Assembly (NCBI GenBank): GCA_001436895.1 | Contig: JQAY01000006.1 | Coordinates: 97,099 to 161,098 of the forward strand | Source of the DNA: Weissella confusa | GTDB lineage: Bacteria > Bacillota > Bacilli > Lactobacillales > Lactobacillaceae | Direction: 5' to 3' | DNA: 64,000 nt | Shown: in pieces, positions 28,321 to 37,407 of the stretch | Layout of the letters: every line of letters starts with the position of its first letter | Numbering within the stretch: position 1 is the first letter of the stretch | Notes under the pieces: generated by a model | Told to the model about the DNA's origin: nothing | The model's input: the letters and a program-made list of their open reading frames with translations, nothing else | Database searches by the model: none | Translations under genes and position numbers: made by a program

Positions 28321-28346
28321 TAAAAAACCGCCATACTGACGGTTTA
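28321..28346 (-). terminator. terminator of the DUF4352-like gene pair
   Basis: AAACCGTCAGTATGGCGGTTT followed by T-run on the minus strand (stem AAACCG/CGGTTT). Confidence 0.8.
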
Positions 28347-28398
28347 AAGCTAACTATTAGTTTACCATTTTTAGCAAGTCTTTGACAGACCGTGCCCG

Positions 28399-29130
28399 TT
28401 AGAAGTTGACGTCCAACGACTCTGAGGCTCCAGTCAATTGTTGACCATCTTGATACGTCGGTGCAAATTGCAAGGCCACATTTTTCACGGAAACCACCAA
28501 AGATTGAGGCACTAATAGTGCAACAAATGTTTCTTTAGTTTGCCCAGGTTCAACCCCTGACACAAGTGTGTGATCATTATCCAAGCCACCACCCTGAACA
28601 GAAACAACACTACCATCGCTAAATTCAGCCGAATTAACACCGTCTGTAATAATCGTTGCTGCAGCATTATTCGTTACCGTATAGCGTACAATCAAAGTGG
28701 TGTAGTTACCTGTAATATTGCGTGTGTTAAATGCCATTTGAGCCATTTGAATTGCTTCATCAGTTGCTGGCGAATTTGCCATCTTTCTTACAGAATCTAT
28801 CTTATATGACACTTGTCCATTATCAAGTTGACCCGTCACTTTTGATTGTTCCGCTAACTCAGCTTTATTACCCTGCTGGTTAATCGTGTATTCCCCAACT
28901 TTACTTGCCGCACCGGATGACACGTAGTTACTATTCTTCAGATCTTTTTCGGGAACTGAATAGCGACTACTCTTTTGAACCTTACCATCTTGCAATGGCT
29001 TTGTTACTGAACTTTCGTGTGCTTTGCTTTGCGTTTTAACGCCGTTATCTTGTGTCATAAAGACCGCCGCAGCAACACCACCACCGACAACTAACACACC
29101 AACTAATGATCCTAATAATGCCTTTTTCAT
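28399..29130 (-). CDS. membrane-anchored DUF4352/DUF5067-like protein
   Basis: This 243-residue protein has an N-terminal membrane helix (about 4-24), a disordered stretch (about 28-75) and a beta-rich extracellular domain with 'TTLIVRYTVTNNAA', 'GVEPGQTKETFVALLVP' and 'VALQFAPTYQ'. This matches the immunoglobulin-like telokin/DUF4352 type, where a secreted domain senses or stabilises the envelope; no enzymatic residue is evident. It is a divergent tandem paralogue of the gene directly upstream, 15 bases away. Confidence 0.65.
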   Translation of the reverse strand: MKKALLGSLVGVLVVGGGVAAAVFMTQDNGVKTQSKAHESSVTKPLQDGKVQKSSRYSVPEKDLKNSNYVSSGAASKVGEYTINQQGNKAELAEQSKVTGQLDNGQVSYKIDSVRKMANSPATDEAIQMAQMAFNTRNITGNYTTLIVRYTVTNNAAATIITDGVNSAEFSDGSVVSVQGGGLDNDHTLVSGVEPGQTKETFVALLVPQSLVVSVKNVALQFAPTYQDGQQLTGASESLDVNF

Positions 29131-29145
29131 ACCGATTACCCTATC

Positions 29146-29892
29146 CTAAAAACTCACCTTTAATGGTTTTGTTGCTTTAGTAACTTGTACCCCACGTGAA
29201 TCGAACAGCGCTGAAAATTGGAGCGCTACTTCATCAACGTTTTTTCCAATCTTCTTCGGCACAACCACTGTTACCGACCCGTTCGCGCTATCACCCGGCA
29301 CAATTCCCATGCTTAAAACTTGACCGTTATTTACCAAGCCAGTCAGGCGTGACATCGTCTCAGCGTGATTAAACGCCGCCGTAGTCACACCTCGCGTCGC
29401 AACAGTTCGAACCGACCCGTTCACCAACGCATAAGACATTGTAACTGTGTAATATGTCGCTGGCAAATCAGGTACGTTATATAAGCGTCGCGCGACACCT
29501 AACGCCTTATCGTCGCGCGCTTTTTCGCGTACAACCGCTACTCCCGTCACCTGATATGACATATCACCAGCCTGGATAAATTTATTGACTGACTTCAGCT
29601 TGATTAATTTTTGCTCGATACCATCAGCCGTCAACCGATATTGACCAACCCGACTCAATTGACCTTCGCCAACGAAGTTAGATGATTCTCGATCGATATC
29701 AGTCGCTTGCCCGCCATTTCCTGACGAAGAACCAGCCGATTTCATCATCGATTCCGTTCGCTTGGTAACACTGTTTTCAGCGATTGTGTTTTTTCTGCCT
29801 GGGTTATGCCCTGAGACATAAATAAATGTCGCAACGCTAACTACCATAAGTACCAGCAAACTAACAATCAGCCATCTTAAACGCTTCTGCAT
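29146..29892 (-). CDS. membrane-anchored DUF4352/DUF5067-like protein, paralogue
   Basis: This 248-residue relative of its downstream neighbour has the same layout: N-terminal membrane helix (about 6-27), linker, beta domain with 'TYYTVTMSYALVNGSV', 'GIVPGDSANGSVTVVVP' and 'VALQFSALFD'. The two end in parallel sequences (LKVSF and LDVNF). ATG 29892 is chosen because GGAGAG lies 5 bases upstream; the upstream in-frame start is a GTG inside that site. Gene duplication is the clear origin. Confidence 0.65.
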   Translation of the reverse strand: MQKRLRWLIVSLLVLMVVSVATFIYVSGHNPGRKNTIAENSVTKRTESMMKSAGSSSGNGGQATDIDRESSNFVGEGQLSRVGQYRLTADGIEQKLIKLKSVNKFIQAGDMSYQVTGVAVVREKARDDKALGVARRLYNVPDLPATYYTVTMSYALVNGSVRTVATRGVTTAAFNHAETMSRLTGLVNNGQVLSMGIVPGDSANGSVTVVVPKKIGKNVDEVALQFSALFDSRGVQVTKATKPLKVSF

Positions 29893-29905
29893 GTCTCTCT
29901 CCACT

Positions 29906-30178
29906 TTAACCTAGCACCAACTGTTCCGCAACCACACGGTAACCAAAAACAGGGTGCAATTGTTGTGCATCATCCCGCACAACCAGGTTCAAATTATTAT
30001 CTTCTAAAGCGATGACGTCCGATAGTGTGACTTGTCGGTCTACATCGGTGCCTAATACTAGCTGGTCGTTATCAATCCCGACCAACCGCAATGGTACAAT
30101 CTCGTCATCAACTCTTGCTGCCAACAGCCGATCAATCGGCATACCAGCCGTTGACAATTTAAAATCTGCTAGCAACAT
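29906..30178 (-). CDS. hypothetical protein, 90 aa
   Basis: This small soluble beta-rich protein with alternating acidic and hydrophobic residues ('LVGIDNDQLVLGTDVDRQVT', 'VFGYRVVAEQLVLG') is not recognised. Start is taken at ATG 30178, with AAAGGTG six bases upstream, rather than an earlier GTG. It is 13 bases upstream of the two membrane-anchored paralogues and is likely their operon leader. Confidence 0.6.
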   Translation of the reverse strand: MLLADFKLSTAGMPIDRLLAARVDDEIVPLRLVGIDNDQLVLGTDVDRQVTLSDVIALEDNNLNLVVRDDAQQLHPVFGYRVVAEQLVLG

Positions 30179-30213
30179 GTTTATCACCTTTTCCTATTAG
30201 CCTATTTTGCCAT

Positions 30214-30250
30214 AAAAAAAGATGACGAACCTTAAATGGTTGCCATCTTC
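30214..30250 (-). terminator. terminator of the heat-shock operon
   Basis: GATGGCAACC/GGTTCGTCATC stem followed by T7 on the minus strand, just after dnaJ. Confidence 0.85.
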
Positions 30251-30265
30251 CCTTAAAATTTTAAA

Positions 30266-31177
30266 TTATCCGAAGAAGCCCTTCTTGTGCTCACCGCTCA
30301 TCGCAGCTTGGAAGGCTTCAAGGGCCTTCTTTTGGTCCTTGTTCAACTTCTTAGGCACATCAACGTAAATCGTCACAATGTGATCACCTTGGCCACCACG
30401 CATAAATGGTGCACCTTGGCCACGGAGACGGAAGTTTGCTTCAGTTGGCGTTCCGGCTGGAATCTTCAACTTCTTCAAGCCGTTAACGGTCTTAACCTCA
30501 ATTTCACCACCAAGGACAGCCGTTGCATAATCAATCGCAACACGTGAGTAAATCGTGCCACCATCGCGCTCAAAGCCATCCTTTGAAGGCGCAACACGGA
30601 AGACCACGAACAGATCTCCGTAAGGGCCACCGTTGTAACCAGCTTCACCTTGACCTGACAAGCGCATTTGTTGACCGTTTTCGACACCAGCTGGTACCGT
30701 CACCTTCAACTCCTTGCTCTCTTGTCCACCGTTCTCCGTTGAACGAGTATATGAAATTGTCGTTTCCTTACCAAAAACAGCTTCCTCAAACGTCAAGTTC
30801 ATGCGATATTGCAAATCTTGACCCTTACGAGGACGGTTTGGATCTTGGAAGCCACCACCAAACATTTGGCTGAAGATGTCACCAAGGTCTGAGAAGTCGC
30901 CGTATTGACCGCCACCAAAACCGCCGAAACCACCTTGACCGCCAAAGCCGCCAGCTTGACCATCGGTTGCACCGTATTGGTCGTACATGGCACGCTTTTG
31001 CTCATCACCAAGCGTCTCATAGGCTTCTTGGATTTCCTTGTACTTCGCCTCGGCACCTTCCTCATGGTTGATGTCTGGGTGATACTTCTTTGATAGCTTA
31101 CGGTAAGCCTTCTTAATCTCATCTTGTGAAGCGCTCTTATCAACGCCCAAACGCTCGTAGAACTCTGTGTTGTTCAT
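30266..31177 (-). CDS. dnaJ: DnaJ-family co-chaperone without zinc finger
   Basis: This Hsp40 co-chaperone stimulates the DnaK ATPase. The 303 residues have a J-domain (1-68, HPD in KKYHPDIN), a Gly/Phe-rich linker (about 72-105) and two C-terminal substrate-binding domains ('[17 protein letters not shown]', '[13 protein letters not shown]', '[13 protein letters not shown]', '[19 protein letters not shown]'). The Cys-rich zinc domain with four CxxCxGxG motifs is absent; the place reads [17 protein letters not shown] and the protein has no Cys at all. By layout it is a type II (CbpA-like) DnaJ, yet it occupies the operon position of canonical DnaJ. ATG 31177 follows GGGAGG. Confidence 0.93.
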   Translation of the reverse strand: MNNTEFYERLGVDKSASQDEIKKAYRKLSKKYHPDINHEEGAEAKYKEIQEAYETLGDEQKRAMYDQYGATDGQAGGFGGQGGFGGFGGGQYGDFSDLGDIFSQMFGGGFQDPNRPRKGQDLQYRMNLTFEEAVFGKETTISYTRSTENGGQESKELKVTVPAGVENGQQMRLSGQGEAGYNGGPYGDLFVVFRVAPSKDGFERDGGTIYSRVAIDYATAVLGGEIEVKTVNGLKKLKIPAGTPTEANFRLRGQGAPFMRGGQGDHIVTIYVDVPKKLNKDQKKALEAFQAAMSGEHKKGFFG

Positions 31178-31214
31178 GAGGCCAATCCTCCCAATTTTCT
31201 CAATATGTATCACA

Positions 31215-31238
31215 AAGCGAGGCATTGCGGCCTCGCTT
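31215..31238 (-). promoter_or_regulatory. hairpin between dnaK and dnaJ
   Basis: AAGCGAGGC and GCCTCGCTT form a perfect 9-bp stem with a 6-base loop and no long T-run. Likely an mRNA processing, stability or attenuation element that would lower dnaJ relative to dnaK. Confidence 0.6.
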
Positions 31239-31291
31239 CGTGTCACTCAGTAACCATAGGGGTAGTTAAGAGTGTGTTTTTAGTTACTAAA

Positions 31292-33121
31292 TTACTTCTT
31301 GTCGTCAGAAACGTCTTCGAAGTCACCGTCAACCGTGTTGTCATCGTTTGATGAAGCACCGTCAGCAGCTTGTGCACCTTGCTCAGGAGCAGCTTGTTGA
31401 TACAACTTAACTGCCAATTCTTGAGCAACCTTCTCCAAAGCTTCCTTCTTCGTCTTCATGTCATCCAAGTTGTCAGCTTCCTTAGCAGCCTTCAACTCAG
31501 CAACTGCGTCTTCAACTGGCTTCTTGTCAGTATCAGGCAACTTGTCGCCAACTTCTTCCAAAGTCTTTTCTGATTGGAAGATCAATTGGTCAACGTCGTT
31601 GCGCAAGTCAACTTCTTCCTTACGCTTCTTGTCGGCCTCTTCGTTAGCCTTGGCGTCATTCATCATACGCTCAATTTCTTCGTCTGACAATGAACCAGAG
31701 CTTTGGATGGTAATCTTTTGCTCCTTGTTCGTTCCCAAATCCTTAGCAGATACAGAAACGATACCGTTACGGTCGATGTCAAACTTAACTTCGATTTGTG
31801 GTACACCACGTGGTGCAGCAGGAATGTCAGTCAATTGGAAGCGACCCAACGTCTTGTTGTCGGCAGCCATTGAACGCTCACCTTGCAAAACGTGGATGTC
31901 AACAGCTGGTTGGTTATCAGCAGCAGTTGAGAACACTTGTGACTTTGACGTAGGAATCGTCGTGTTGCGGTCGATCAACTTCGTGAACACACCACCCATC
32001 GTTTCGATACCCAATGACAATGGCGTAACGTCAAGCAAAACAACGTCCTTAACGTCACCAGTGATAACACCACCTTGTACGGCAGCACCCAAAGCAACGG
32101 CTTCATCAGGGTTGATTGAGTGATCAGGCTCCTTACCAGTCAAAGCCTTAACAGACTCTTGCACAGCAGGAATACGCGTTGAACCACCGTTCAAGATAAC
32201 CTTGTCGATGTCGTTCATTGACAAACCAGCATCCTTCAAAGCGTTGCGAACTGGCTCTTCAGCACGCTTTACCAAGTCAGCCGTCAATTGGTTGAATTGG
32301 GCACGCGTCAAAGTCGTTTGAATGTGCAAAGGACCTTCGTTCGTTGCCGTGATAAATGGCAAGTCGATTTGTGCTTCGTTAGCTGATGACAACGTCTTCT
32401 TTGCCGTCTCTGCAGCATCCTTCAAACGTTGCAAGGCCAACTTGTCAGCCTTCAAATCAACACCGTGCTCGTTCTTAAAGTTCTCGGCCAACCAGTCGAT
32501 AACCTTCTCGTCGAAGTCGTCACCACCAAGGTGCGTGTCACCGTTCGTTGACAAAACTTCAAAGACACCGTCACCCAACTCAAGGATAGAAACGTCAAAC
32601 GTTCCACCACCCAAGTCGTAAACAAGAACCTTTTCATCGTTCTCCAACTTGTCCAAACCGTATGCCAAAGCAGCAGCCGTTGGCTCGTTGATGATACGCT
32701 CAACTTCCAATCCAGCAATCTTTCCGGCGTCCTTCGTAGCTTGACGTTGGGCATCGTTAAAGTATGCAGGAACCGTGATGACAGCCTTATCAACCGTTTC
32801 ACCTAGGTAGTCTTCAGCGTACTTCTTGATGTATTGCAAGATCATTGCTGAGATTTCTTGTGGTGTGTAGTCCTTGCCATCTACAGTTACCTTGTAGTTG
32901 GCATCGCCCATGTGTGACTTGATTGACAAAATCGTGTCAGGGTTCGTGATGGCTTGGCGCTTTGCCGTGTCACCAACTTGCACTTCGCCGTTCTTAAATG
33001 AAACAGCTGATGGTGTCGTGCGACCTCCATTAGGGTTAGTGATAACCTTTGGTTGTCCACCTTCCAAAACGGCAACAGCTGAGTTTGTAGTTCCCAAATC
33101 GATTCCAATGATCTTTGACAT
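31292..33121 (-). CDS. dnaK: chaperone protein DnaK (Hsp70)
   Basis: DnaK is the ATP-dependent Hsp70 chaperone. The 609-residue protein has the family landmarks [18 protein letters not shown], '[13 protein letters not shown]', '[13 protein letters not shown]' and the substrate-binding '[16 protein letters not shown]', then a Gln/Ala-rich tail ending in acidic residues. It lies 57 bases after grpE. Long frames on the opposite strand are the usual shadow of dnaK codon bias. Confidence 0.99.
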   Translation of the reverse strand: MSKIIGIDLGTTNSAVAVLEGGQPKVITNPNGGRTTPSAVSFKNGEVQVGDTAKRQAITNPDTILSIKSHMGDANYKVTVDGKDYTPQEISAMILQYIKKYAEDYLGETVDKAVITVPAYFNDAQRQATKDAGKIAGLEVERIINEPTAAALAYGLDKLENDEKVLVYDLGGGTFDVSILELGDGVFEVLSTNGDTHLGGDDFDEKVIDWLAENFKNEHGVDLKADKLALQRLKDAAETAKKTLSSANEAQIDLPFITATNEGPLHIQTTLTRAQFNQLTADLVKRAEEPVRNALKDAGLSMNDIDKVILNGGSTRIPAVQESVKALTGKEPDHSINPDEAVALGAAVQGGVITGDVKDVVLLDVTPLSLGIETMGGVFTKLIDRNTTIPTSKSQVFSTAADNQPAVDIHVLQGERSMAADNKTLGRFQLTDIPAAPRGVPQIEVKFDIDRNGIVSVSAKDLGTNKEQKITIQSSGSLSDEEIERMMNDAKANEEADKKRKEEVDLRNDVDQLIFQSEKTLEEVGDKLPDTDKKPVEDAVAELKAAKEADNLDDMKTKKEALEKVAQELAVKLYQQAAPEQGAQAADGASSNDDNTVDGDFEDVSDDKK

Positions 33122-33178
33122 AATTACTTTACCTCTTATTGATCAGTTTTTTGTTTTATTAAATAAATGACTAGTTGT

Positions 33179-33739
33179 TTAGTTATAAACAGCTACCATT
33201 GCTGGGCGAATCACGCGGTCCGCCAAGACGTAACCCTTTTGAAGAACCTGAGCAATCGTATCTGCTGGGTGATCATCATCAGCCGGTACAGATTGGATTG
33301 CTTGGTGGAAGTTAGGGTCAAACGGTTCACCTTCGGCACCAACGGCCTTGATGTCGTTATCTTCCAAAGCAGATACAAGCGTCTTGTACACCATCTCGAC
33401 TCCCGTCTTGATTTGTTGTGCCGCCGCATCGTCTGCTTCAACTTGCAATGCACGTTCCAAATTATCAAGCGCTGGCAAAACTGACTTTGCCAAGTTTTGG
33501 CTAGCGTACTTCACTGCCGTTGCTTGTTCCTTTGCATAACGTGTTTGCATGTTTTGCATTTCTGCATGAGCACGCAAGTACTTGTCTTCTGCTTCAGCGA
33601 TTTTTTCTTCCGCTTCTGCAATCTTCGTTTCTAGCGCAACGATTGGATCTACATCCGCCGTTGCGTCGGTGTCAACATCCGGTGTCTCAACCGTTTCTTC
33701 TACAACTTCTTCTTCAGGAGTTTGCTTATCCTCTGCCAT
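33179..33739 (-). CDS. grpE: nucleotide exchange factor GrpE
   Basis: GrpE releases ADP from DnaK. The 186-residue protein has an acidic N-terminal tail, a long coiled coil (about 35-90) and the C-terminal beta domain with 'FDPNFHQAIQSVPADD' and 'VLQKGYVLADRVIRPAMV'. ATG 33739 is used since AGAGGTG lies 6 bases before it and overlaps an upstream GTG. Second gene of the CIRCE-controlled operon. Confidence 0.97.
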   Translation of the reverse strand: MAEDKQTPEEEVVEETVETPDVDTDATADVDPIVALETKIAEAEEKIAEAEDKYLRAHAEMQNMQTRYAKEQATAVKYASQNLAKSVLPALDNLERALQVEADDAAAQQIKTGVEMVYKTLVSALEDNDIKAVGAEGEPFDPNFHQAIQSVPADDDHPADTIAQVLQKGYVLADRVIRPAMVAVYN

Positions 33740-33754
33740 GCTCACACCTCTTTT

Positions 33755-34780
33755 CTAACGATAATATTCTAATAACTGTGTTGATAATGTACTGCGGTAG
33801 GCATCTACCAAATTAACAACATCCGCGTAACGCATTGCTGTCGGTCCAAGCACTGCCAGCGCACCAACACCATGTTGTGGCACGCGATATGTGGCTGAAA
33901 TCAAACTGTATGGTGACAACAAGCTGTTCCCGTTTTCATCCCCAATTTGAATTAACACCCCATCGTTTGCGTTCCCCATTACCTGGCGCATTGCACTTGG
34001 CGCGTCAAGCAATTGCAACAATTGCTTGATTTCTTGTAGCTCTGTGTCGTCCGTGTAGTCCAACACATTTAGTCGACCACCAACAAACACCTTATCGCGA
34101 ATTGAACGGGCCAAAACGTCGCCGAACAATTGCAAGAATGCAACTGGCGTCCGAATTGTGCGTTCCATCTTTAATGGTAGATCTCCTGACAACGTTAGCA
34201 ACACATCAACAATCGGTTGATTAACCAATGTTTGATTAATGTAGCGCACCATGTCATCCAGACCACGTACATCCATTCCCTCGGGTAGCCTAAAACTCTG
34301 ACTTGTAACCTGGCCGTCGTTCGTGACGATAATCGCCATCACTTGTTGACCGTCGACCGGTACTAGCCGGAACCCAGACAATCGCGTGTCAACTGATTCC
34401 GGCTTCAATGCAACCACCGTGTAACCTGTTATATTTGCTAATTCAGTCACCATCGTCTGCATCAAGTCGTCAATTTGTTGAAAATTACGATTGAAAACAC
34501 GTTCAAGAGATTGCTGGGCAACCTGGGTCATACGTTCGCTACGCATAATCTTATCTACATAGTAACGATAACCACGTTGTGATGGCACCCGCCCCGACGA
34601 TGTATGTTCCTTTTGCAACAAACCTTGCTCTTCCAATGAGGCCATCTCATTGCGAACCGTGGCTGAGCTAACAGCTAGCCCTAATTCTTCAAGCAATGTT
34701 TTTGATCCAACAGCTTTACCGGTTTTTGCGTAATCTTGAATTATTGCGGCTAGAATTAACCGCTGCCGTTCTGTTAACAT
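33755..34780 (-). CDS. hrcA: heat-inducible transcription repressor HrcA
   Basis: HrcA represses class I heat-shock genes at CIRCE. The 341-residue protein has the N-terminal winged helix ('MLTERQRLILAAIIQDY', 'SSATVRNEMASLEEQGLL') and the later GAF-like regions. ATG 34780 is chosen from the AGAGGTG site. First gene of hrcA-grpE-dnaK-dnaJ; the operon promoter and CIRCE lie upstream. Confidence 0.97.
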   Translation of the reverse strand: MLTERQRLILAAIIQDYAKTGKAVGSKTLLEELGLAVSSATVRNEMASLEEQGLLQKEHTSSGRVPSQRGYRYYVDKIMRSERMTQVAQQSLERVFNRNFQQIDDLMQTMVTELANITGYTVVALKPESVDTRLSGFRLVPVDGQQVMAIIVTNDGQVTSQSFRLPEGMDVRGLDDMVRYINQTLVNQPIVDVLLTLSGDLPLKMERTIRTPVAFLQLFGDVLARSIRDKVFVGGRLNVLDYTDDTELQEIKQLLQLLDAPSAMRQVMGNANDGVLIQIGDENGNSLLSPYSLISATYRVPQHGVGALAVLGPTAMRYADVVNLVDAYRSTLSTQLLEYYR

Positions 34781-34829
34781 ACGCTTCACCTCTCTTAGCA
34801 CTCTCAACTACTTCGTGCTAACGATTATT

Positions 34830-34858
34830 ATAATACACGCTCTATAGACCCTTGTCAA
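34830..34858 (-). promoter_or_regulatory. hrcA operon promoter
   Basis: On the minus strand: TTGACA (34858-34853), 17-base spacer, TATTAT (34835-34830). Confidence 0.85.
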
Positions 34859-34863
34859 CAATT

Positions 34864-34890
34864 TTAGCACTCTGAATTTCAGAGTGCTAA
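34864..34890. promoter_or_regulatory. CIRCE element (HrcA operator)
   Basis: TTAGCACTC, nine bases, GAGTGCTAA: a perfect match to the consensus. It lies directly upstream of the -35 box, a less usual position than overlapping the start site. Confidence 0.97.
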
Positions 34891-34911
34891 AAACACAACG
34901 ATTGCGTTTAC

Positions 34912-34950
34912 AAAAAGGCCGCTGATTCCTGTATTACGAAATCAGCGGCC
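34912..34950 (-). terminator. terminator of the CDP-alditol/TagF-like operon
   Basis: GGCCGCTGATT pairs with AATCAGCGGCC, followed by T5 on the minus strand. It also insulates the hrcA promoter. Confidence 0.92.
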
Positions 34951-34980
34951 TAAACCAAACTTTGTCTTATTTAGTTTTTA

Positions 34981-36567
34981 CTAGCGAATCATATGTTGAG
35001 TAGAACTGCTCAACTCATCGACCATTTCTTGTAGAATGACTTGTTCTGGTTGCGCAACTGCAAGCCAAGGTTTTACATTTTCCTTTTGAACATCCGCCAA
35101 ATCATCTTCAGTCTCACTTAGTCGTTCCACGGCTCCCAATGCAAGAGCTATGTCATCGAATCGATGAACACCTGCCATTAGTCGTTCACCAAACGAAGTA
35201 AACTGTACGTGCCCTTCGTTTTCAATGTAAACAATTGGCTTACCGATAACTTGTGCTTCGTACAAAACGCTAATGCCATCCGATAGAATAACATCTGCTG
35301 CCGCTACTGCAGCATAACTGCTTTTACCAACAAAGTATTCAGTATTATCGAGCTTATTCCACTCTTCCAAAAATGCCTCGTATTCATCACTAGAAATATC
35401 TCCATCCCCATTGGCGATAACCGCCTTTAAACTAGGGTGTGGATTAAGCACAATTGAAAACTCTGGATGATTTCTAGCCCACTCAAGCACTGCTTGATAG
35501 GTTTTATCAAACGTCCCAAACGCAAACCATTGATTACCAATTGAGTGATGTGGCATCCAAATAACCTTTTTCTTTGTCGTCTGGACAGGCCACTCAGGCA
35601 CCAATTGTTTTAATTGAACAGCTTTCACTGATCCAACAGCCTTAAAAGCATCCTCAGAAATAAACGTCTTGGCAAGCAACGCCTTATCATCAACCGTCAA
35701 ATCATTCGAAATGAAATAACGCCAAACCTTTTCATAATAATCCAACATAAAGAACGGCAAATCACCATTCGGATTAAAGACTAGGTTTTCCGTAATCACA
35801 TATGATGTGTGCGCAATGCGCGTCCAATACAGATTATCTGCCGACAACTCGACAGGGAAGTCTTGATCCCATTCTGATTGTCGGAAGAGAAAATCAGGTT
35901 GCCAGTCACGAAGACGATTCACATCAATTTCCGCATTACCGCTGGCCTCAACAACAAACAGACCTTCCTCGAGCAACATTTTATCTAAACGTTCTTTTGT
36001 ACCCGCTTGCACACGACCACGGAAAATTCGATCAAACGTTAGTATACGGACTTCAAAACGCTCATCAGCCACCGCCGCCTGAATTAAAGGTAGTTGTGCG
36101 TCTAGCGTCTCAACCGCGTTTAATACAAACGCCACTCGAATGCGGTGTCGGACATTTTGCGGATTTGTCATCGTTGTAGCAAGAAGAGAGCGTTGTAACT
36201 TCGTCACACTGTGATCCACATGCTCTCTAATTTTGTTTGCTACATCAAGTGTGCTTTCGCTATTTGAAACAACACGAATCTCATGATGAATCGTTTCATC
36301 AGCCACGAATGTTCCAACCAACGCATCCGCTGCATCAACTGCAAGTAGCTGAAACGTTGTCGTTGGATTATGTGATTCATCCATAATGGCAAGTACATCG
36401 TCGTCAATACGCCAATAACTCTCATTAGGACTTGCATCTAGGCCAAACTGGACAGTATTGTCTCGTTTAAACGCCATCGCTTTTGTGTACGGTGTATGGT
36501 CAACGCGGCCGAACGAAAAAGTATTGCCCGTCAGCCACTCATACCAATTTATCTTTTTTCTAAGCAT
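34981..36567 (-). CDS. CDP-glycerol:poly(glycerophosphate) transferase-like protein (TagB/TagF family)
   Basis: The 528-residue protein has a C-terminal half typical of the Glyphos_transf family, which moves alditol-phosphate from CDP-alditols in teichoic acid synthesis: 'KKVIWMPHHSIGNQWFAFGT' with the conserved His pair, 'IVLNPHPSLK' and 'DVILSDGISVLYEAQVIGKP'. The N-terminal 150 residues are divergent and may recognise the acceptor. It is the last gene of an operon with an IspD/TarI-like cytidylyltransferase and a reductase, which suggests that those supply its donor. It has no membrane helix, so it probably acts at the inner membrane face. Confidence 0.8.
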   Translation of the reverse strand: MLRKKINWYEWLTGNTFSFGRVDHTPYTKAMAFKRDNTVQFGLDASPNESYWRIDDDVLAIMDESHNPTTTFQLLAVDAADALVGTFVADETIHHEIRVVSNSESTLDVANKIREHVDHSVTKLQRSLLATTMTNPQNVRHRIRVAFVLNAVETLDAQLPLIQAAVADERFEVRILTFDRIFRGRVQAGTKERLDKMLLEEGLFVVEASGNAEIDVNRLRDWQPDFLFRQSEWDQDFPVELSADNLYWTRIAHTSYVITENLVFNPNGDLPFFMLDYYEKVWRYFISNDLTVDDKALLAKTFISEDAFKAVGSVKAVQLKQLVPEWPVQTTKKKVIWMPHHSIGNQWFAFGTFDKTYQAVLEWARNHPEFSIVLNPHPSLKAVIANGDGDISSDEYEAFLEEWNKLDNTEYFVGKSSYAAVAAADVILSDGISVLYEAQVIGKPIVYIENEGHVQFTSFGERLMAGVHRFDDIALALGAVERLSETEDDLADVQKENVKPWLAVAQPEQVILQEMVDELSSSTQHMIR

Positions 36568-36576
36568 AAAGCTCTC

Positions 36577-37407
36577 CTAGTTGTTTATAGTATCGTTATC
36601 GACATTCTCAGATGAAGACGAATATGCCGGTGCTTCAGAACTGGACTCATAACTAGAAGATGACTCTGAACTTTCGTCAGCATCTGAGTAGTGTGAACTT
36701 GATGCACCGTTAGTAGTCCCGAAAGTGTCTTGCGCCACTTCCGCCACCGTACTTACCGACGATTGTGCTGACTTGCTCTTACTTGTAGCTATGCTATCAT
36801 CGACTAATTGGCTTCGCGCACTAATACTTACAGCTATACTTGCTTGTTCACTAATTGACGCAGCCACGGACTCTGCATATCTTTGCGAAGCAACCTCGCT
36901 GGCTTCTTTCGCTTTAGCAATCTTGTCAAGTTCTTTCAAACGATTATTGACAGCCTTTTTATATTCCATCCTCAATTGATTTAGCTGTAATTGATAGTTT
37001 TCTTTTTGATTCTCAGTTAAAACATATAACTTAGTTTTATATCGCTTAACGTCTTCTGGCGAATACTTATTAGGTTTCTCCCATTTGTGAAAATCAGCAA
37101 CATAAATCTGAATTTGTTTTTGTGCCGGCACATCAACAGACATTACGAATTCGTAGGCCTCTTTAGGAGTTTTTGCAACCTCCCATGGCAAGTTATTCCG
37201 AGTTGTTCCCAACGGCAATTCACTAGACCGATGTTTAACAAACCACGCCTGACTGCTTAGTACCCGGTTATAAATCTGCGTATTAACTTGATTAACTTTG
37301 TCTTCGTACATTCTTTCTTTTGGAGATACGTGGTTACCATTAACAAACAACAGAATTAATAATATGGCTAAAACTCCGGCAATTATCTTGTCTAGTTTAC
37401 TTCTCAT
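36577..37407 (-). CDS. membrane-anchored Ser-rich protein of the polysaccharide operon
   Basis: This 276-residue protein has a membrane helix (about 8-24), an extracellular helical region with 'TKLYVLTENQKENYQLQLNQ' and a low-complexity Ser/Glu/Tyr-rich C-terminus (about 200-276). No recognised domain. Its ATG overlaps the stop of the polymerase gene by 4 bases (ATGA), so the two are coupled and may act together at the cell surface, for instance in polymer attachment or length control (inference only). Confidence 0.65.
   Translation of the reverse strand: MRSKLDKIIAGVLAILLILLFVNGNHVSPKERMYEDKVNQVNTQIYNRVLSSQAWFVKHRSSELPLGTTRNNLPWEVAKTPKEAYEFVMSVDVPAQKQIQIYVADFHKWEKPNKYSPEDVKRYKTKLYVLTENQKENYQLQLNQLRMEYKKAVNNRLKELDKIAKAKEASEVASQRYAESVAASISEQASIAVSISARSQLVDDSIATSKSKSAQSSVSTVAEVAQDTFGTTNGASSSHYSDADESSESSSSYESSSEAPAYSSSSENVDNDTINN

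Noticed and set aside
31458..32123. 221-codon plus-strand frame opposite dnaK
   Set aside because: Long frames opposite dnaK are a known effect of its codon bias; no ribosome binding site or independent family match.
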